Shown here: positions 53,315-62,959 of the stretch, piece after piece | How positions within the stretch are numbered: position 1 is the first letter of the stretch | Layout of the letters: the number at the start of each line of letters is the position of its first letter | Assembly: GCA_964591245.1 (NCBI GenBank) | Contig: CAZPZZ010000003.1 | Location: 18,118 to 82,117, forward strand | DNA: 64,000 nt | Direction: 5' to 3' | Source of the DNA: CAZPZZ01 sp964591245 | GTDB lineage: Bacteria > Acidobacteriota > Vicinamibacteria > Vicinamibacterales > UBA8438 | Made by a program: the position numbers and the translations under genes | Notes under the pieces: model-generated | The model's input: the letters and a program-made list of their open reading frames with translations, nothing else | What the model was told of the DNA's origin: nothing | Database searches by the model: none

Positions 53315-54129
53315 TCCAGTCTACCTCCGAGTTCTCGGACCGCCTGACGAACATGTCGCGTCGTCAACTGCGACTCGCCACCTACGTAACCAGCCAGCAG
53401 CGCCTTGTCGCACACGACGTTGATCAGACGAGGAATTCCACCAGAATAGGAATGGATCCGTCTCAACGCCCAGCTGCTGAACACGTCTCGGGAATCGACA
53501 CCAGCCACGTGAAGCCGATGGAAGACGTAGTTCTCGGTCTCCGAAGATGAAAGTGCGTCGAGGTGGTAACGAACCGTAATGCGCTGTTGTAACTGGCGCA
53601 GCTTTGGACGCGCCAGTATTTTCCGTAGCTCCGGTTGACCGAGCAGCACGATCTGCAACAACTTATGCTGATCCGTCTCCAGATTGGACAGTAAACGGAC
53701 TTGTTCGAGCAGTTCTGGACTGAGGTCCTGAGCCTCGTCGATCATCAAGACAACGCCGCGCCCCGTCTGAAACTCCGCGAGCAAGAACTCGTTGAGTACC
53801 TCAAGTGCCCGCACGCGGTCATTCCCTGGCGCCTTGAGACCGAACTCGGACAGGATGGTCCGAATCAGTTGATAGCCAGTCAAGCAGGGATTGAAAATCA
53901 GGCCGGTCGTGACCGCATTACCGAGACCCTGGAGAAACGCGCGGCACAGTGTCGTCTTGCCGGCCCCCACCTCGCCTGTGACTTGAATGAAGCCCTTGCG
54001 CTCCTCGACCCCGAATAGCATGTGGTTCAGCGCTTCACGATGACGCTGACTATAGAAAAGAAAACGCGGATCGGGGGTGATATTGAACGGTTGCTCGGCA
54101 AAGCCGTAGAACTCGTTATAGATGGCCAT
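53311..54129 (-). CDS. gspA: GspA/ExeA-like AAA ATPase
   Basis: This encodes 272 residues from the ATG at 54129, giving the standard start M-A-I-Y-N-E-F-Y-G-F-A-E-Q-P-F-N-I-T-P-D; the frame continues upstream to 54237. It is an AAA+ ATPase of the ExeA/MSHA-MshM group: Walker A G-E-V-G-A-G-K-T-T, Walker B V-L-M-I-D-E-A-Q-D-L, sensor I-V-L-L-G-Q-P-E-L, and a C-terminal G-G-I-P-R-L-I-N lid. It lacks the peptidoglycan-binding C-terminal domain of full ExeA (about 550 residues), so it matches the shorter forms found beside GspB-like or exopolysaccharide genes. Partner is the overlapping gspB. Confidence 0.85.
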   Translation of the reverse strand: MAIYNEFYGFAEQPFNITPDPRFLFYSQRHREALNHMLFGVEERKGFIQVTGEVGAGKTTLCRAFLQGLGNAVTTGLIFNPCLTGYQLIRTILSEFGLKAPGNDRVRALEVLNEFLLAEFQTGRGVVLMIDEAQDLSPELLEQVRLLSNLETDQHKLLQIVLLGQPELRKILARPKLRQLQQRITVRYHLDALSSSETENYVFHRLHVAGVDSRDVFSSWALRRIHSYSGGIPRLINVVCDKALLAGYVGGESQLTTRHVRQAVRELGGRLE

Positions 54130-54262
54130 GACACCCGCGGGACGAACCAACGCCGATCGACAGCCTGTAAGCCAGCGTTCGTTACGTTTTTCGGCCGACA
54201 GGCCACGGTGCATTAGTGGGAAATTTTGTGACAACAACCCGGGCGTTGAGAAGGCGGTCCGC

Positions 54263-55123
54263 CTACATACCCAGAAGATTTGGCATGATCTTTTCTAAAC
54301 CGCGTTCAGCAGCCCAGAGATCAAGCTCTGGCGTGGCGAGATCATCGACGAATGGATCGGCGAATCCTGCCACTCGGAGGTCAACCGACTTGAGATAGTG
54401 GCGACAGGTGCGGCAGGAATCCACACGTACATGTGACAGTCCCTCATCGTCCACGTGAAACTCGAGGCCCTCTTCACCGGACACGCCACACGCGGGACAG
54501 GTGGAACGCGAAAAAGACCAACTCACGGCACAGAGCGCACAGACGAGCCGACGATTACCCTGGGCCTCCGGCTCATCGTTCAAGATGGACGCCTGGGGCG
54601 GCCAGCCACAGCCTGGACACGTTCCCTCCGGTGCATCGCCCGCCTGATGTACGACCCGCGAGGCCATCGCCTCAGCGATCGGCTGCAGAAAAGCCCGGGC
54701 GAGAAACAACGCAGGAAGGAGCTCGCATCCAAGCGCTCGAGACTCGTCCTCGAAATCATCCCCACGCAAGAGCGCATTCAAGAGCGTAGCCCTCGTCTGA
54801 TCGACAGCTGTCTCGGCGGCCGCGGCGGCCCTGGCTATCGGGTCAGGCGCAAGGGGGCCAATAGCGCGGCAAAAACTGACGAGAGGCACGGTAAGCGCAT
54901 CTACTGGTAGGCGTTCGAGCCGTAACCGGGGTACCTCCGATGGATCGGAAGACAGGGTCTGGGAGACCCACTCCGGGATCATCGGGAGATCACGCAACGG
55001 ACTCTGGGTGTCAAGGAGCGCAAGATAGAAATCGAGCAGGGCGTCCGCCGAGGGTCGTTGCCCCCGGAGCGTACGCGCCCGACGCACTCGAGAAATTGGA
55101 TCGCTGACCGAGAAACGGCTCAC
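54263..55123 (-). CDS. fdhE: Formate dehydrogenase accessory protein FdhE
   Basis: This encodes 286 residues from a GTG at 55123. FdhE is needed for assembly of respiratory formate dehydrogenase and binds metal through paired CxxC sites. These are present: C-P-G-C-G-W-P-P near residue 172, C-A-L-C-A-V-S-W, C-P-A-C-G-V-S-G and C-R-T-C-R-H near 240. The N-terminal half is the helical FdhE domain. It is the last gene of a run fdhA-fdhB-fdhI-fdhE on the minus strand, starting 38 bases after the gamma subunit. Confidence 0.92.
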   Translation of the reverse strand: MSRFSVSDPISRVRRARTLRGQRPSADALLDFYLALLDTQSPLRDLPMIPEWVSQTLSSDPSEVPRLRLERLPVDALTVPLVSFCRAIGPLAPDPIARAAAAAETAVDQTRATLLNALLRGDDFEDESRALGCELLPALFLARAFLQPIAEAMASRVVHQAGDAPEGTCPGCGWPPQASILNDEPEAQGNRRLVCALCAVSWSFSRSTCPACGVSGEEGLEFHVDDEGLSHVRVDSCRTCRHYLKSVDLRVAGFADPFVDDLATPELDLWAAERGLEKIMPNLLGM

Positions 55124-55161
55124 TGCTTGCAGTTCACCCCGACGTTCATTGGACTCGTATC

Positions 55162-55752
55162 TCAGTCACCCGACCAGCGTGGGTGATGCAGGCGAGCCCA
55201 GGCGGTGGTCACCTTGCCGTCTATCATTCCACGCGCGGTCCCCGGGTAGGCCACCGTTCCAAGATACACATGCACGATCAAGAAGAGCCCACCACCAAGT
55301 GTGGCCGCGTAATGCAGTAGCCGCGCAGTATTCAACGCATCTGCACTGAAACTTGCCGGAAACCACAAGAGCACCCCGGTCGCCACAAAGACCACTCCTA
55401 GCACGCTTTGCACCCAAAAGAAGAGCTTCTGCCCAGCGTTGTATTTCCCGGCCGGAGGTACCTTCTCTCGTTCGTGCGCAGCGTAGTGCTTGATCGCAGC
55501 CAGCCATTGGCCGTCCTGCCGATCGAGAAACATGTCACGCACCCAGAGGCCAAACATGAAGAGAAGAGCAACCCCAAAGACGGCACCGATCTGTGGATGC
55601 AGGACCCGAACCGCAGGACCACCGCCCAGAATGGTCGTTATCCAGAACAGCGATGGATAGGCAAAAGCGAGACCGGTCCAGAGAAGCACCACGAAGGAGA
55701 CACCGACCACCCAATGCACGATCCGTTCGAAAAACGAAAACCGGTGAAGCAT
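55162..55752 (-). CDS. fdoI: Formate dehydrogenase gamma subunit, cytochrome b556
   Basis: This encodes 196 residues forming a four-helix membrane diheme cytochrome b of the FdnI/FdoI family. Heme-ligand histidines are visible in L-H-R-F-S-F-F-E-R-I-V-H-W-V near the N-terminus and in the last helix region L-H-Y-A-A-T-L-G-G-G-L-F-L-I-V-H-V-Y. The subunit passes electrons from the iron-sulfur subunit to quinone. Its start shares one base with the stop of the beta-subunit gene (TGATG), so translation is probably coupled. Confidence 0.92.
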   Translation of the reverse strand: MLHRFSFFERIVHWVVGVSFVVLLWTGLAFAYPSLFWITTILGGGPAVRVLHPQIGAVFGVALLFMFGLWVRDMFLDRQDGQWLAAIKHYAAHEREKVPPAGKYNAGQKLFFWVQSVLGVVFVATGVLLWFPASFSADALNTARLLHYAATLGGGLFLIVHVYLGTVAYPGTARGMIDGKVTTAWARLHHPRWSGD

Positions 55753-56615
55753 CAGGCGCTCTCCTCCGGGCTTTCTGGACCGACCGCGAGGAAATGCACG
55801 AGTGCCGAGACGACCCCGAACCCGAGGAGATAGCCTCCCACACGTTGCAGAACATTGAGACCTTTGAGCTGACCTGGACTGGCCGTCGGGTGCGCGGGTA
55901 GGCTGTAGTCTTCCAGTCGATCGCCGTGAGGTACGACGTACATCATATGCGTACCACCGACCCCCCCGGGATTGTAGACGGCCGCGTGCTCATAGCCACG
56001 CCGCTGCAATGTCTCGACCTTCTTATCAGCCTGCGCGAGCATATCGTCCTTCAGGCCCCATTCAATGGCATTGGTCGGACACGTCTTGACACACGCTGGT
56101 TCGAGGCCTGACTCGACCCGGTCAATACACATATTGCACTTGGCTACGGTCTTCGTCTCCTTGTCAAAACGGGGAATGTCGAACGGACACCCAGACACAC
56201 AGTACTGACACCCGATACAGTTGTCCTGATTGAAGTCGACAATGCCGTTCTGGTACTGCACGATGGCCCCGGGCGCCGGACAGGCAAACAAACAGCCCGG
56301 CTCCTCGCAGTGCAGACAGGCGTCCTTCTTGATCAGCCAGTGAAGGTCGTCACCATCCTCAACCTCGTTGAACCGCATCAGCAGCCAGGTATCGGGAGAC
56401 AGGTCCCGGTGGCTCTGGAAACTCCCGAAGTTCTCGGTCTGCTCGACCTTCAGGTCATTCCATTCCTTGCAGGCAACCTCGCATCCCTTGCACCCGATGC
56501 ATTTGGAAATATCGACAAGCTTCGAGTACACCGGGCCACCAGACCGAAGCGACTCTAGAGGAATCAGCGCGCTCGGACTGGCCGAGACCCGCTTAATGGA
56601 CATGGGATCAGGCAT
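55752..56615 (-). CDS. fdoH: Formate dehydrogenase beta (iron-sulfur) subunit
   Basis: This encodes 287 residues. Four [4Fe-4S] cysteine clusters are readable: C-I-G-C-K-G-C-E-V-A-C-K; C-L-H-C-E-E-P-G-C-L-F-A-C-P; C-I-G-C-Q-Y-C-V-S-G-C-P; and C-N-M-C-I-D-R with C-V-K-T-C-P. A C-terminal helix (G-G-Y-L-L-G-F-G-V-V-S-A-L-V-H-F) anchors it to the membrane, as in FdnH/FdoH. It relays electrons from the catalytic subunit to the cytochrome b. It starts four bases after the fdhA stop; an ATG at 56603 is an alternative start. Confidence 0.93.
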   Translation of the reverse strand: MPDPMSIKRVSASPSALIPLESLRSGGPVYSKLVDISKCIGCKGCEVACKEWNDLKVEQTENFGSFQSHRDLSPDTWLLMRFNEVEDGDDLHWLIKKDACLHCEEPGCLFACPAPGAIVQYQNGIVDFNQDNCIGCQYCVSGCPFDIPRFDKETKTVAKCNMCIDRVESGLEPACVKTCPTNAIEWGLKDDMLAQADKKVETLQRRGYEHAAVYNPGGVGGTHMMYVVPHGDRLEDYSLPAHPTASPGQLKGLNVLQRVGGYLLGFGVVSALVHFLAVGPESPEESA

Positions 56616-56619
56616 GGAC

Positions 56620-59604
56620 TCAAACCGGCTCTACGTTTACAAGGAACGACTTAAACTCGGGACACCGGGTGTTGGCGTCTCCGACATAAGGTGTCAGGAG
56701 ATTAGCCATCGACCCCTGGGTGATACCGACGAACCCCCAGTGCACCGGGATACCGATTGTCCATACGGTGCGACCGTTGACCGTCAGCGGCTTGATACGT
56801 TTCGTCACGATGGCAACACCCTCAACCTCGCCGCGCTTCGACCAGACGCGCGCACGGCCACCGTTTTCTATACCCTTTTCGGCCGCTAAGCCTTCCGGAA
56901 TCTCAACGAAGAAATCCGGCATGGCCTCGACCAGTAACGGCACGTTCCGCGTCACGAAATGCTCATGCTCGACGACACGATAGACCGTGCAGGCATACGG
57001 GAAATCATCGTCCGCCGTCGCCAGCGTGTCACGCACGCCGTCGTACCATTGCACTACCGGATTGACCGGTACGTCTTCGTGCAAGATATTCACCGTTGGG
57101 CTTTCCATCGGCTCATAATGCTCGGAGAAAGGCCCGTCGGCCAGCTGACTGCTGAACAGCCGCGCGACACCCTCTTCCGTCATGATGAACGCCCCGGCCG
57201 CGTCGGGCGGAGTCGTACGACCATAATCTGGCACGTCTCCGATCCACTCGCGGCCATTCCAGGCAATGCCCGAACGCGCCTGGTCCCAGGGCCTCCCTTC
57301 GGCATCGGCTGACGCCCGGTTGTAGAGAACCCGGCGGTTCAAGGGCCAGCTGAACGCCCAATCGTGGTGCATACCCAACCCGGTCGGATCGGCGGTCCCG
57401 CGGCGCGCCATCATGTTGCCGGCCTCGGTGTAGCTGCCCGCATAGATCCAGTTACCCGACGAGGTACTGCCGTCGCCGGCCAACTGACCGAACGACGAGA
57501 GTAACTCACCGGTCTCACGGTTGTAGCCGTTGATCTCTTTCGCCAATTCGACCAGCGTCGGTTCCCGTGGATTGAGATAGTCCCAGGTGAGATGTTGAAT
57601 CGGCTCGTCGTAGGCGCCACCCTCTTGCTGGTACAACTCCTTAACCCGCCAGAACAATTCCGACAGGACATAGGTGTCGGACCGCACGCCATCCGGGGGA
57701 TCGATCGCCTTTTCCTTCCACTGTGCCCACCGACCGCTGTTCGTGAATGACCCCTCACGCTCGATCCAGTGCGTCGTGGGTAGATACATGACCTCGGTAT
57801 CAATCTCGGCGGGATCCACCCCTGGCGCACGCCAGAACTCGGCCGAATCCAGCATGAAGGGATCGATCACGACCTTCCACTTGAGGCGGGACATGGCTTC
57901 GAGGAGTCGTGGCACATCCGGACCAGCCAGGAGCGGGTTAAACCCCAGCGCGACAAACCCCTCGAGCCGGCCTTGGCGTGCCTCGTCCCAGATCGACAGC
58001 CACGTGGCGTCGCCGTCTTGCTTGCCCAGATATTGATAACCGAACTCATTGGCCACCGTGGCGTGATTGCCAAACCAGGCCTTGAGCTGCGACACAAAGA
58101 ACTTGGGATAGTTGCCCCAGTAATTCACCGTATCTGGCACCAACGGCTGCGGTGTCGAATCTGCCAGGTGCGCCGTCAATGTCGCTTGATCCGGCGTCGG
58201 CACCTTCAGATAACCCGGCAGGATACCCGCCACGATAGCGTGATCGGTCGCACCCTGGACATTCGCATGACCACGCAGGGCGTTGATTCCGCCGCCCGGG
58301 CGACCGATATTCCCCAGCAAGAGCTGCAAAATGGCCGCAGTCCTGATGATCTGACTCCCAACCGTGTGCATCGTCCATCCGACCGCGTACATGATCGTCC
58401 CGACGCGGTCGGCCCGACCGGTGGAGCAGATAATCTCGGCCATCTCCAGGAATTTTTCCTCGGAACAGCCGGAAATCTGAGCGGCAACCTCTGGGGTGTA
58501 CCGATCGTAGTGCCCTTTCAGGAGTTGAAAAACACACTGCGGGTCTTCGAGCGTCGCATCGCGAATCACATAGCCGTCGGAGCCACGCTGATAGTGCCAC
58601 GAGGTCTTGTCGTAACTACTCGCCGCCTCCTCGAAACCGGAGAACAGCCCATTCTCGAACCCGAATTCGCCACTGACCAGAAAGGTCGCGTTCGTATGTG
58701 ATCGCACATAGTCGTCGTGGTACAGGTCGTTGGTCAAAATGTAGCGGATCAGCCCACCGAGCACCGCAATATCCGAACCTGGTCGGATTTGCATATGCTT
58801 GTCAGCCACGGCCGACGTACGCGTGAATCTGGGGTCAATCGTCACCAGCGTGGCGTTATTCTCGTCACGCGCCTCGATGGCCCACTTGAACCCACACGGA
58901 TGGTTCTCTGCCGGGTTAGCCCCCATCACCAAGACGACATCAGCATTTTTGATGTCCTTCCAGTGATTGGTCATGGCCCCGCGACCGAATGTGGCGGCCA
59001 GACTGGCCACCGTAGGGCTATGTCATATGCGTGCCTGATGATCGATGTAGGTCAATCCCATGGCGCGCATCGTCTTGGTGATGAGATACGCGTCTTCATT
59101 CGCGACGGTCGCACTTCCAACCCATGCGATTCCGTTGCAGCGATTGACCGTACGCCCTTGGCTGTCCTGCTCGACAAAGCTGCGATCGCGTGACTCCTTG
59201 AACTTGCGAGCAAACCAGTCCATGGCGAAGTCCCACTCGACCTCGCGCCATTCGCTGGCTCCAGCCTCACGAAACATCGGACTCTTACGCAGCCGCGGAC
59301 TAATCGCGAGCTGCATCTGCGAAGCCCCCTTCGGGCAGAGGGTACCGCCATTAATCGGGCTGTCTGGATCGCCCTCGACATGGATGACGGTGTTTGTCGT
59401 GTTCAGACCGCCTGTCCCATGGACGTAAGCAATCGTGCCGCAGCCCACCGCGCAGTACGGACAGACCGTCTTGTATTCCCGCGCATGGCGGATCTTGAGC
59501 TGCCGCACCGCCGCGTAGGCGGGTTTCAGGTCGAATCCGAGCGCGCCGGCAGCAGCAGCGCCAGTGACAGTGGCTTTCAGAAACGTTCTTCGAGAGAGTA
59601 CCAT
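56620..59604 (-). CDS. fdoG: Formate dehydrogenase catalytic subunit, selenocysteine-containing (FdnG/FdoG type)
   Basis: Two abutting frames (59604-59023 and 59010-56620) are one gene of 994 residues read through an in-frame UGA at codon 194. Q-A-R-I-U-H-S-P-T-V-A-S-L matches the selenocysteine site of FdnG/FdoG, where U ligates Mo or W. The N-terminus is a Tat signal (S-R-R-T-F-L-K). [4Fe-4S] cysteines are at 48, 51, 55 and 90 (C-P-Y-C-A-V-G-C and T-L-C-P-K-G). The bis-MGD-binding molybdopterin domains follow. It oxidises formate in the periplasm and passes electrons to the beta and gamma subunits. A SECIS-like hairpin follows the UGA. No selA, selB or tRNA-Sec gene is in the window, so these must lie elsewhere. 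Confidence 0.93.
58991..59025 (-). promoter_or_regulatory. Selenocysteine UGA and putative bacterial SECIS element
   Basis: On the minus strand the UGA at 59025-59023 is followed after about 12 bases by GTGGCCAGTCTGGCCGCCAC (59010-58991), which can fold as a hairpin with an AGUCU-type apical loop starting about 19 bases after the UGA. E. coli fdnG/fdoG have a hairpin with the same loop in nearly the same place. The element should recruit SelB. Confidence 0.75.
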
Positions 59605-59699
59605 CCGAACTGTTGTATACCACGACGTTGCCTCTTGGCGAAACTAGGCAAGAGGAAAGGAGACGGATCAGAAGTCCGCTGTTCACATAGAATCGGTAC

Positions 59700-60694
59700 A
59701 TGCCCTCTCCTCTGCCGGCCACGCCCTCCCACGGTACCCGCACGGTCTCCGTGCGCAAGAGGGACGGCTCCACCGTATCTGACCTCGTTGCCGTCGAGGC
59801 CCCTCTGGAGATTCGGATCGGGGACCGGCCCCTGGTCATCACCATGCGCACCCCCGGACACGACCACGAATTGGCCACCGGATTTCTCTTCAGTGAAGGT
59901 ATTTTGACAAGCCCCGACCAGATCGTGTCGATGCGCACTGAACCGGTACCGACCCAGACAACCCCTGAAGAACTCGCGGCGGGTAAGGTTGGCGCAGGCG
60001 ACCGGGTGCTCGTGGAGCTCTTGGATTCCCCCACCGAAGCCGTCCAGCGCGCTCAACGGGATTTCCGCGCGACCGCTGCGTGCGGTGTCTGCGGGAAAGA
60101 GAGTTTGGAACATCTCGAGCAACCACTCCCGTCAATTACTCCGATCGCGTGCTCAACAGAGTTGCTGACACGTCTTCCCGAACGGATGCGGCCCCACCAG
60201 CCACTCTTCAAAGCGACGGGGGGTATTCACGCCGCCGGGCTCTTCACACTGGACGGCGAGCTCTTGTCGGTGCGCGAAGACATCGGTCGCCACAACGCCG
60301 TAGACAAAGTCATCGGACGGGCGGTGCTCGATGGAGCCATCACGCTCGACGACCGTATTCTGGTCGTCAGCGGACGGGCCGGTTTCGAACTCGTACAGAA
60401 AGCCTTGAAAGCTGCCGTTCCNNNNNNNNNNNNNNNNNNNNNNNNNNNNNNNNNNNNNNNNNNNNNNNNNNNNNNNNNNNNNNNNNNNNNNNNNNNNNNN
60501 NNNNNNNNNNNNNNNNNNNNNTCAGCGGACGGGCCGGTTTCGAACTCGTACAGAAAGCCTTGAAAGCTGCCGTTCCGGCGATGGTGTCGGTCGGCGCCGC
60601 TTCCAGCCTCGCGGTCGACATGGCCACCGCGGCGGGGATGACCCTCTTTTCTTTCGTCGGCCCTAGCCGCGGCAACCTCCACATTCCTTCCTGA
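59700..60694 (+). CDS. fdhD: Formate dehydrogenase sulfurtransferase FdhD, interrupted by assembly gap
   Basis: Collapsing the 100 N and one copy of the 55-base duplicate gives one frame of 279 residues. FdhD passes sulfur from the cysteine desulfurase to the molybdenum cofactor of formate dehydrogenase. Its key motif C-G-V-C-G-K-E-S is present at about residue 125, with other family blocks T-P-G-H-D-H-E-L-A-T-G-F-L-F, T-G-G-I-H-A-A-G-L-F, R-E-D-I-G-R-H-N-A-V-D-K and V-S-G-R-A-G-F-E-L. It is divergent from fdhA with a 95-base spacer, so the two may share control. Confidence 0.92.
60367..60576. repeat. 55-base exact duplication flanking an assembly gap
   Basis: Bases 60367-60421 and 60522-60576 are identical on either side of the N run, inside fdhD. 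This is the third case in the window with the same overlap length. Confidence 0.95.
60422..60521. other. Assembly gap (100 N), artefactual
   Basis: This run of exactly 100 N lies inside fdhD. The reading frame is continuous once gap and duplicate are collapsed. Confidence 0.95.
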
Positions 60695-60813
60695 ATCTGG
60701 ATTGCTGCGGGAATGCCGTCGACGACGGAAGGAATCGAGCGCAGACGGAACCGCAATGTCCGCGCCCGCGCGCTTTCGTACGTGCTATCCTGCCAGGACA
60801 CGGAATCAAGGAC

Positions 60814-61260
60814 ATGCCGATACACGTCTTGCTCGGCGTCACACTGCGTGGCTGGATTCGAATCGGGCTGGTTGGTTGCGCGATCGCACTGCTGTTTTTG
60901 AACTGGACGTTACGCAGCGTGCCAACAGAAACGGGCACCGCAAACTTCGAAGTCGTAAGGCTGGACGAGTTGCCACCTCCCGATGGCGAAGCCAGCGAGA
61001 ACGTGGACGACCCGCTGCTGGTCAACGACGACTGGTACGTGCGCAATATGGCAACCGCGCACGGCGCGTTTGTCATCGAAGTGGAAGCGAAGGACCCGAG
61101 CCAGACCGAAACCATCGCCCGAACCCTCATCGAGCCGATCAAGGATGACTACGCTGAGATTCTCGTGTACGTGAATCAACTCGGCGACGACTCCGACCTA
61201 CCAGCCCGGCGCATGCAATGGACCCCGCGGGACGGGTACGTCGAGATCAGTTACGACTAA
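60814..61260 (+). CDS. Membrane-anchored protein of unknown function
   Basis: This encodes 148 residues with AAGGA just before the ATG at 60814. A single N-terminal helix (I-G-L-V-G-C-A-I-A-L-L-F-L-N-W) anchors it, leaving about 115 residues probably in the periplasm. The soluble part reads F-V-I-E-V-E-A-K-D-P-S-Q-T-E-T-I-A-R-T-L-I-E-P and Y-A-E-I-L-V-Y-V-N-Q, an alpha/beta pattern. No family is recognised. It lies between fdhD and an acyl-CoA synthetase gene on the same strand, 64 bases ahead of the latter. Confidence 0.65.
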   Translation: MPIHVLLGVTLRGWIRIGLVGCAIALLFLNWTLRSVPTETGTANFEVVRLDELPPPDGEASENVDDPLLVNDDWYVRNMATAHGAFVIEVEAKDPSQTETIARTLIEPIKDDYAEILVYVNQLGDDSDLPARRMQWTPRDGYVEISYD

Positions 61261-61324
61261 TCAACTGCCACAAGTTGATCTGGAGCATCCGCCCCGCAGG
61301 GCGGTGCCCTTGTGGCCGACGCCA

Positions 61325-62959
61325 ATGGCCCTCACTTCCTACGTCCACGGCCAGAGATCGACCCCTCTGCTGAACGAAACAATCGGCGCCAATCTCTTCC
61401 GCACGGTCAAGCGTTTTGGCGAGCACGACGCCCTCGTCGCTCCTGCCCAAGGGTACCGGGCAACGTACCAGCAACTGTGGGACGCTACAACGGCCTTGGC
61501 CCGGGCTCTGCTGGCACGAGGTATCGACCGCGGTGACCGGGTCGGAATTTGGGCACCGAATCGGTTTGAGTGGGTCCTGATCCAGTACGCGACCGCCCGC
61601 ATTGGCGCAATTCTGGTCAACATCAACCCCGCATACAAGACAGCCGAACTTCACCACGCCCTCAATCAATCGGGCGTGACCCTGCTAATCATGTCGCGCG
61701 GCTTCCGCCAGACCGACTATGTGGACATTCTCGAACGCGTGCGGCCCGAATGTCCGACGCTACATCAGACCGTCGTCCTGGAAGATGACTGGACCGGATT
61801 CCTCGAAGACGGTCGCTCGGTGAACACGGAACGACTCGTCACGCGCGAGGCAGCGCTGACCTTTGACGACCCAATAAACATTCAGTACACCTCAGGCACG
61901 ACCGGCGTGCCCAAGGGCGCCACCTTGTCCCATCACAACATCCTGAACAACGGGTTCTTCTGCGGCGAAGTGCTGGGATATGACGAACAAGACCGCGTCT
62001 GCGTGCCCGTACCGTTCTATCACTGCTTCGGCATGGTGATTGGGAATCTCGCCTGCACGAGCCATGGCTCGTGCATCATCACGCCTGGGGGTGCATTCGA
62101 CCCAGGCCTCACTCTGGCCACCCTCGCGGCTGAACGATGCACGTCACTTTATGGTGTGCCCACCATGTTCATTGCTCAGCTCGATCATCCTGATTTCGCT
62201 GGTACCGACTTCTCATCCCTCCGCACGGGCGTCATGGCTGGCTCGCCGTGTCCGGTCGAAGTCATGAAACGCGTGCGCGAACGGATGCACATGCCGGAAA
62301 TCACAATCTGCTACGGCATGACCGAAACCTCGCCAGTCTCAACCCAGACCCGAGTGGACGACGCGGTCGAAAAACGGGTGGCAACCGTCGGCTCCGTCCA
62401 CCCGCATGTCGAGGTGCAGATCATCGACCCCGACACCGGCCGGGTCGTGTCACGAGGCCAACCAGGTGAACTCTGCACACGTGGTTACAGTGTGATGCAG
62501 GGGTATTGGAACGATCCATCGAGCACACGTGCTGCGATAGACGGCGACCGCTGGATGCACACCGGTGACTTGGCTTCGATGGACGAGGACGGCTATATCC
62601 GTATCGTGGGGCGCATGAAAGACATGATCATCCGGGGAGGAGAGAACATCTACCCGCGTGAGATCGAGGAATATCTCTATACCCATCCGGGGGTGGCCGA
62701 GGTGCAGGTCGTCGGCGTCCCGTCAGAGCACTACGGTGAAGAAGTGGTCGCGTGGATCAAGCCGATGCCGAACGTGCGCCTAGACGGAGACACCTTGAAG
62801 GCCTTTTGTCGCGGCGCTATCGCGACCTACAAGATTCCCCGATACTGGAAATTCGTGGATCTCTTTCCGATGACGGTCACCGGGAAAGTCCAGAAGTACC
62901 GCATGCGTGAGATCTCAGAGGCAGACCTCCAACAGAGCGACAACGACCATCCGGATTAA
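61325..62959 (+). CDS. AMP-binding acyl-CoA synthetase
   Basis: This encodes 544 residues from the ATG at 61325; a GTG at 61304 is also in frame. It belongs to the ANL superfamily: P-loop-like Y-T-S-G-T-T-G-V-P-K-G-A, Y-G-M-T-E-T-S-P, the hinge region H-T-G-D-L-A-S-M-D-E-D-G-Y-I-R-I-V-G-R-M-K-D and the catalytic Lys in T-G-K-V-Q-K-Y near the end. It activates a carboxylic acid with ATP to the acyl-CoA, in the cytoplasm. Overall resemblance is to medium- or long-chain fatty acid ligases (FadD/AcsM-like). Its stop overlaps the stop of the convergent next gene in TTAA. Confidence 0.92.
   Translation: MALTSYVHGQRSTPLLNETIGANLFRTVKRFGEHDALVAPAQGYRATYQQLWDATTALARALLARGIDRGDRVGIWAPNRFEWVLIQYATARIGAILVNINPAYKTAELHHALNQSGVTLLIMSRGFRQTDYVDILERVRPECPTLHQTVVLEDDWTGFLEDGRSVNTERLVTREAALTFDDPINIQYTSGTTGVPKGATLSHHNILNNGFFCGEVLGYDEQDRVCVPVPFYHCFGMVIGNLACTSHGSCIITPGGAFDPGLTLATLAAERCTSLYGVPTMFIAQLDHPDFAGTDFSSLRTGVMAGSPCPVEVMKRVRERMHMPEITICYGMTETSPVSTQTRVDDAVEKRVATVGSVHPHVEVQIIDPDTGRVVSRGQPGELCTRGYSVMQGYWNDPSSTRAAIDGDRWMHTGDLASMDEDGYIRIVGRMKDMIIRGGENIYPREIEEYLYTHPGVAEVQVVGVPSEHYGEEVVAWIKPMPNVRLDGDTLKAFCRGAIATYKIPRYWKFVDLFPMTVTGKVQKYRMREISEADLQQSDNDHPD

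Noticed and set aside
59023..59025. fdhA split by a nonsense mutation
   Set aside because: The stop is UGA at the exact selenocysteine position of the family, the frame continues without shift and a SECIS-like hairpin follows, so read-through is the better explanation.
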